Assembly: GCA_900314375.1 (NCBI GenBank) | Contig: OMVC01000105.1 | Location: 1-13,568, forward strand | Reading direction: 5' to 3' | DNA: 13,568 bases | Source of the DNA: an uncultured bacterium | GTDB taxonomy: Bacteria; Cyanobacteriota; Vampirovibrionia; Gastranaerophilales; Gastranaerophilaceae | Shown: piece by piece, positions 12,873 to 13,568 of the stretch | How positions within the stretch are numbered: the first letter of the stretch is position 1 | Layout: every line of letters starts with the position of its first letter | Notes under the pieces: generated by a model | What the model was told of the DNA's origin: nothing | The model's input: only the letters and a program-made list of their open reading frames with translations | Database searches by the model: none | Made by a program: the position numbers and the translations under genes

Positions 12873-13568
12873 AAAAACGTATTAAATATGGTAATAATAA
12901 CAAATTCGTAAAAAGTTTATCTGTTGCGGCGTTGGCAGGTTTGACATTTTTCGGTGCTCAAGCTAATGCGCAAGGGGTAAATGCAGAAGATAATCCTTCT
13001 CTAACTTTTGGAGAAGGGAAAATCACAGGTGCGGCTGCACCGACACCGACTTTGGGTGATGATAGTGCTTATACACTGACAGAAGTTGAAAGTGCGACTT
13101 CAGGCACAAACGTCATTACAATCCCTCAATACAACGAAAGCTCTCAAGCTCTTGAAAATAAGTATTATCAATTGGATTTGACCAAAACCCAATACGGTAA
13201 AGCTGATGGTGATACTAGTGTTGATTATACTATTCAAGCACCGAATGACTATAATATCAATGTCAAATTCAATACCTCATATGGCGAAGGTGATACGACT
13301 TGGACATCCGAGCCAGTAACTATTTTAGGTAATGAATACACAATCAATGCTAATTATAATTCAAGCAGTGTCTTGAGCAGTATTACCGATACAACCCCAC
13401 GCGATTCAATTGACGGAGTTTTTGTCGGTGGTACCGGACAAACATACGGCGGGGGGATTGATAACAGCCGGACAATCGACACCATCACAGGGAATTTTAT
13501 TAACAACTCGGCTGACTACGGCGGGGGGATTTATAACAGTGGCACAAATGCAAAAATAGAAACCATAA
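12869..13568 (+). CDS. Secreted repeat-containing surface protein, 5' part (runs off window)
   Basis: 233 codons are visible and the frame is open at the right edge. Residues 1-34 are a long signal peptide (basic n-region, then SLSVAALAGLTFFGAQANA, cleavage likely before Gln35). Residues 35-190 are a Thr/Ser/Asn-rich beta-type passenger without a recognised domain. From residue 193 a 24-residue repeat starts: YGGGIDNSRTIDTITGNFIN, then YGGGIYNSGTNAKIETI, with a DNA period of 72 bases. Such repeats fold as a beta-helix, as in autotransporter-like adhesins, and I recall similar repeats in Gastranaerophilales surface proteins. No Cys is visible. GAGG lies 9 bases before the ATG. Codon use (ATC, ACC, GAC, GGG, CGG) is richer in G and C than in neighbouring genes. 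Whether an autotransporter barrel follows is not visible. Confidence 0.85.
   Translation, partial: MKKRIKYGNNNKFVKSLSVAALAGLTFFGAQANAQGVNAEDNPSLTFGEGKITGAAAPTPTLGDDSAYTLTEVESATSGTNVITIPQYNESSQALENKYYQLDLTKTQYGKADGDTSVDYTIQAPNDYNINVKFNTSYGEGDTTWTSEPVTILGNEYTINANYNSSSVLSSITDTTPRDSIDGVFVGGTGQTYGGGIDNSRTIDTITGNFINNSADYGGGIYNSGTNAKIETI

Overview
The window is AT-rich bacterial chromosome, roughly 30% GC by eye. It comes from a Gram-negative-type organism with flagella, secreted proteins and a repeat-rich surface protein. Three things together suggest the non-photosynthetic sister lineage of Cyanobacteria, in particular gut Gastranaerophilales (Melainabacteria/Vampirovibrionia): flagellar genes in a very AT-rich genome, a cyanobacteria-like FtsZ, and a surface protein with repeats of the form GGGIxNSGTIxxITGxFINNSA. 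That assignment is inference from recall, at about 60% confidence, and no database was searched.

Layout. (1) Positions 1-212 hold a long imperfect hairpin and the terminator of a minus-strand flagellar operon. (2) 213-2422 (minus) is that operon: fliJ, a fliK-like hook-length control gene and a FlgE/FlgF/FlgG-family rod/hook protein. No flgD lies between the last two. (3) 2570-4776 (plus) holds tsaC (t6A tRNA modification) and a membrane-bound, degenerate GT2-like glycosyltransferase with a Cys-rich tail. (4) 4820-9362 (plus) is a tight four-gene run: an exported glycine-zipper protein, a protein with an internally duplicated GFWG motif, a YdjC/ChbG-family protein that has lost its expected metal ligands, and a membrane-anchored multidomain phospholipase D-type nuclease with EF-hand-like loops at both ends. 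It starts at a strong sigma70-type promoter that predicts a leaderless mRNA and ends at a bidirectional terminator shared with ftsZ. (5) 9412-11533 (minus) holds ftsZ (GTG start) and nadK. (6) 11630-12486 (minus) holds rpsL-rpsG, overlapping by one base and closed by a strong terminator, so fusA/tuf do not follow. (7) 12487-12868 is a divergent regulatory region. It contains a structured leader for rpsL and, on the plus strand, a leader with two tiny upstream ORFs. (8) 12869 to the right edge is the 5' part of a secreted, 24-residue-repeat surface protein.

How they work together. The ribosomal, tsaC, nadK, ftsZ and flagellar genes are housekeeping. The accessory interest lies in the 4820-9362 operon, whose proteins are mostly exported or poorly known, and in the surface-protein leader. 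In that leader the second short ORF ends in an ATGA overlap with the surface gene, and a possible helix covers the surface gene's ribosome binding site. I saw no tRNA, rRNA, CRISPR array, insertion sequence or complete mobile element.
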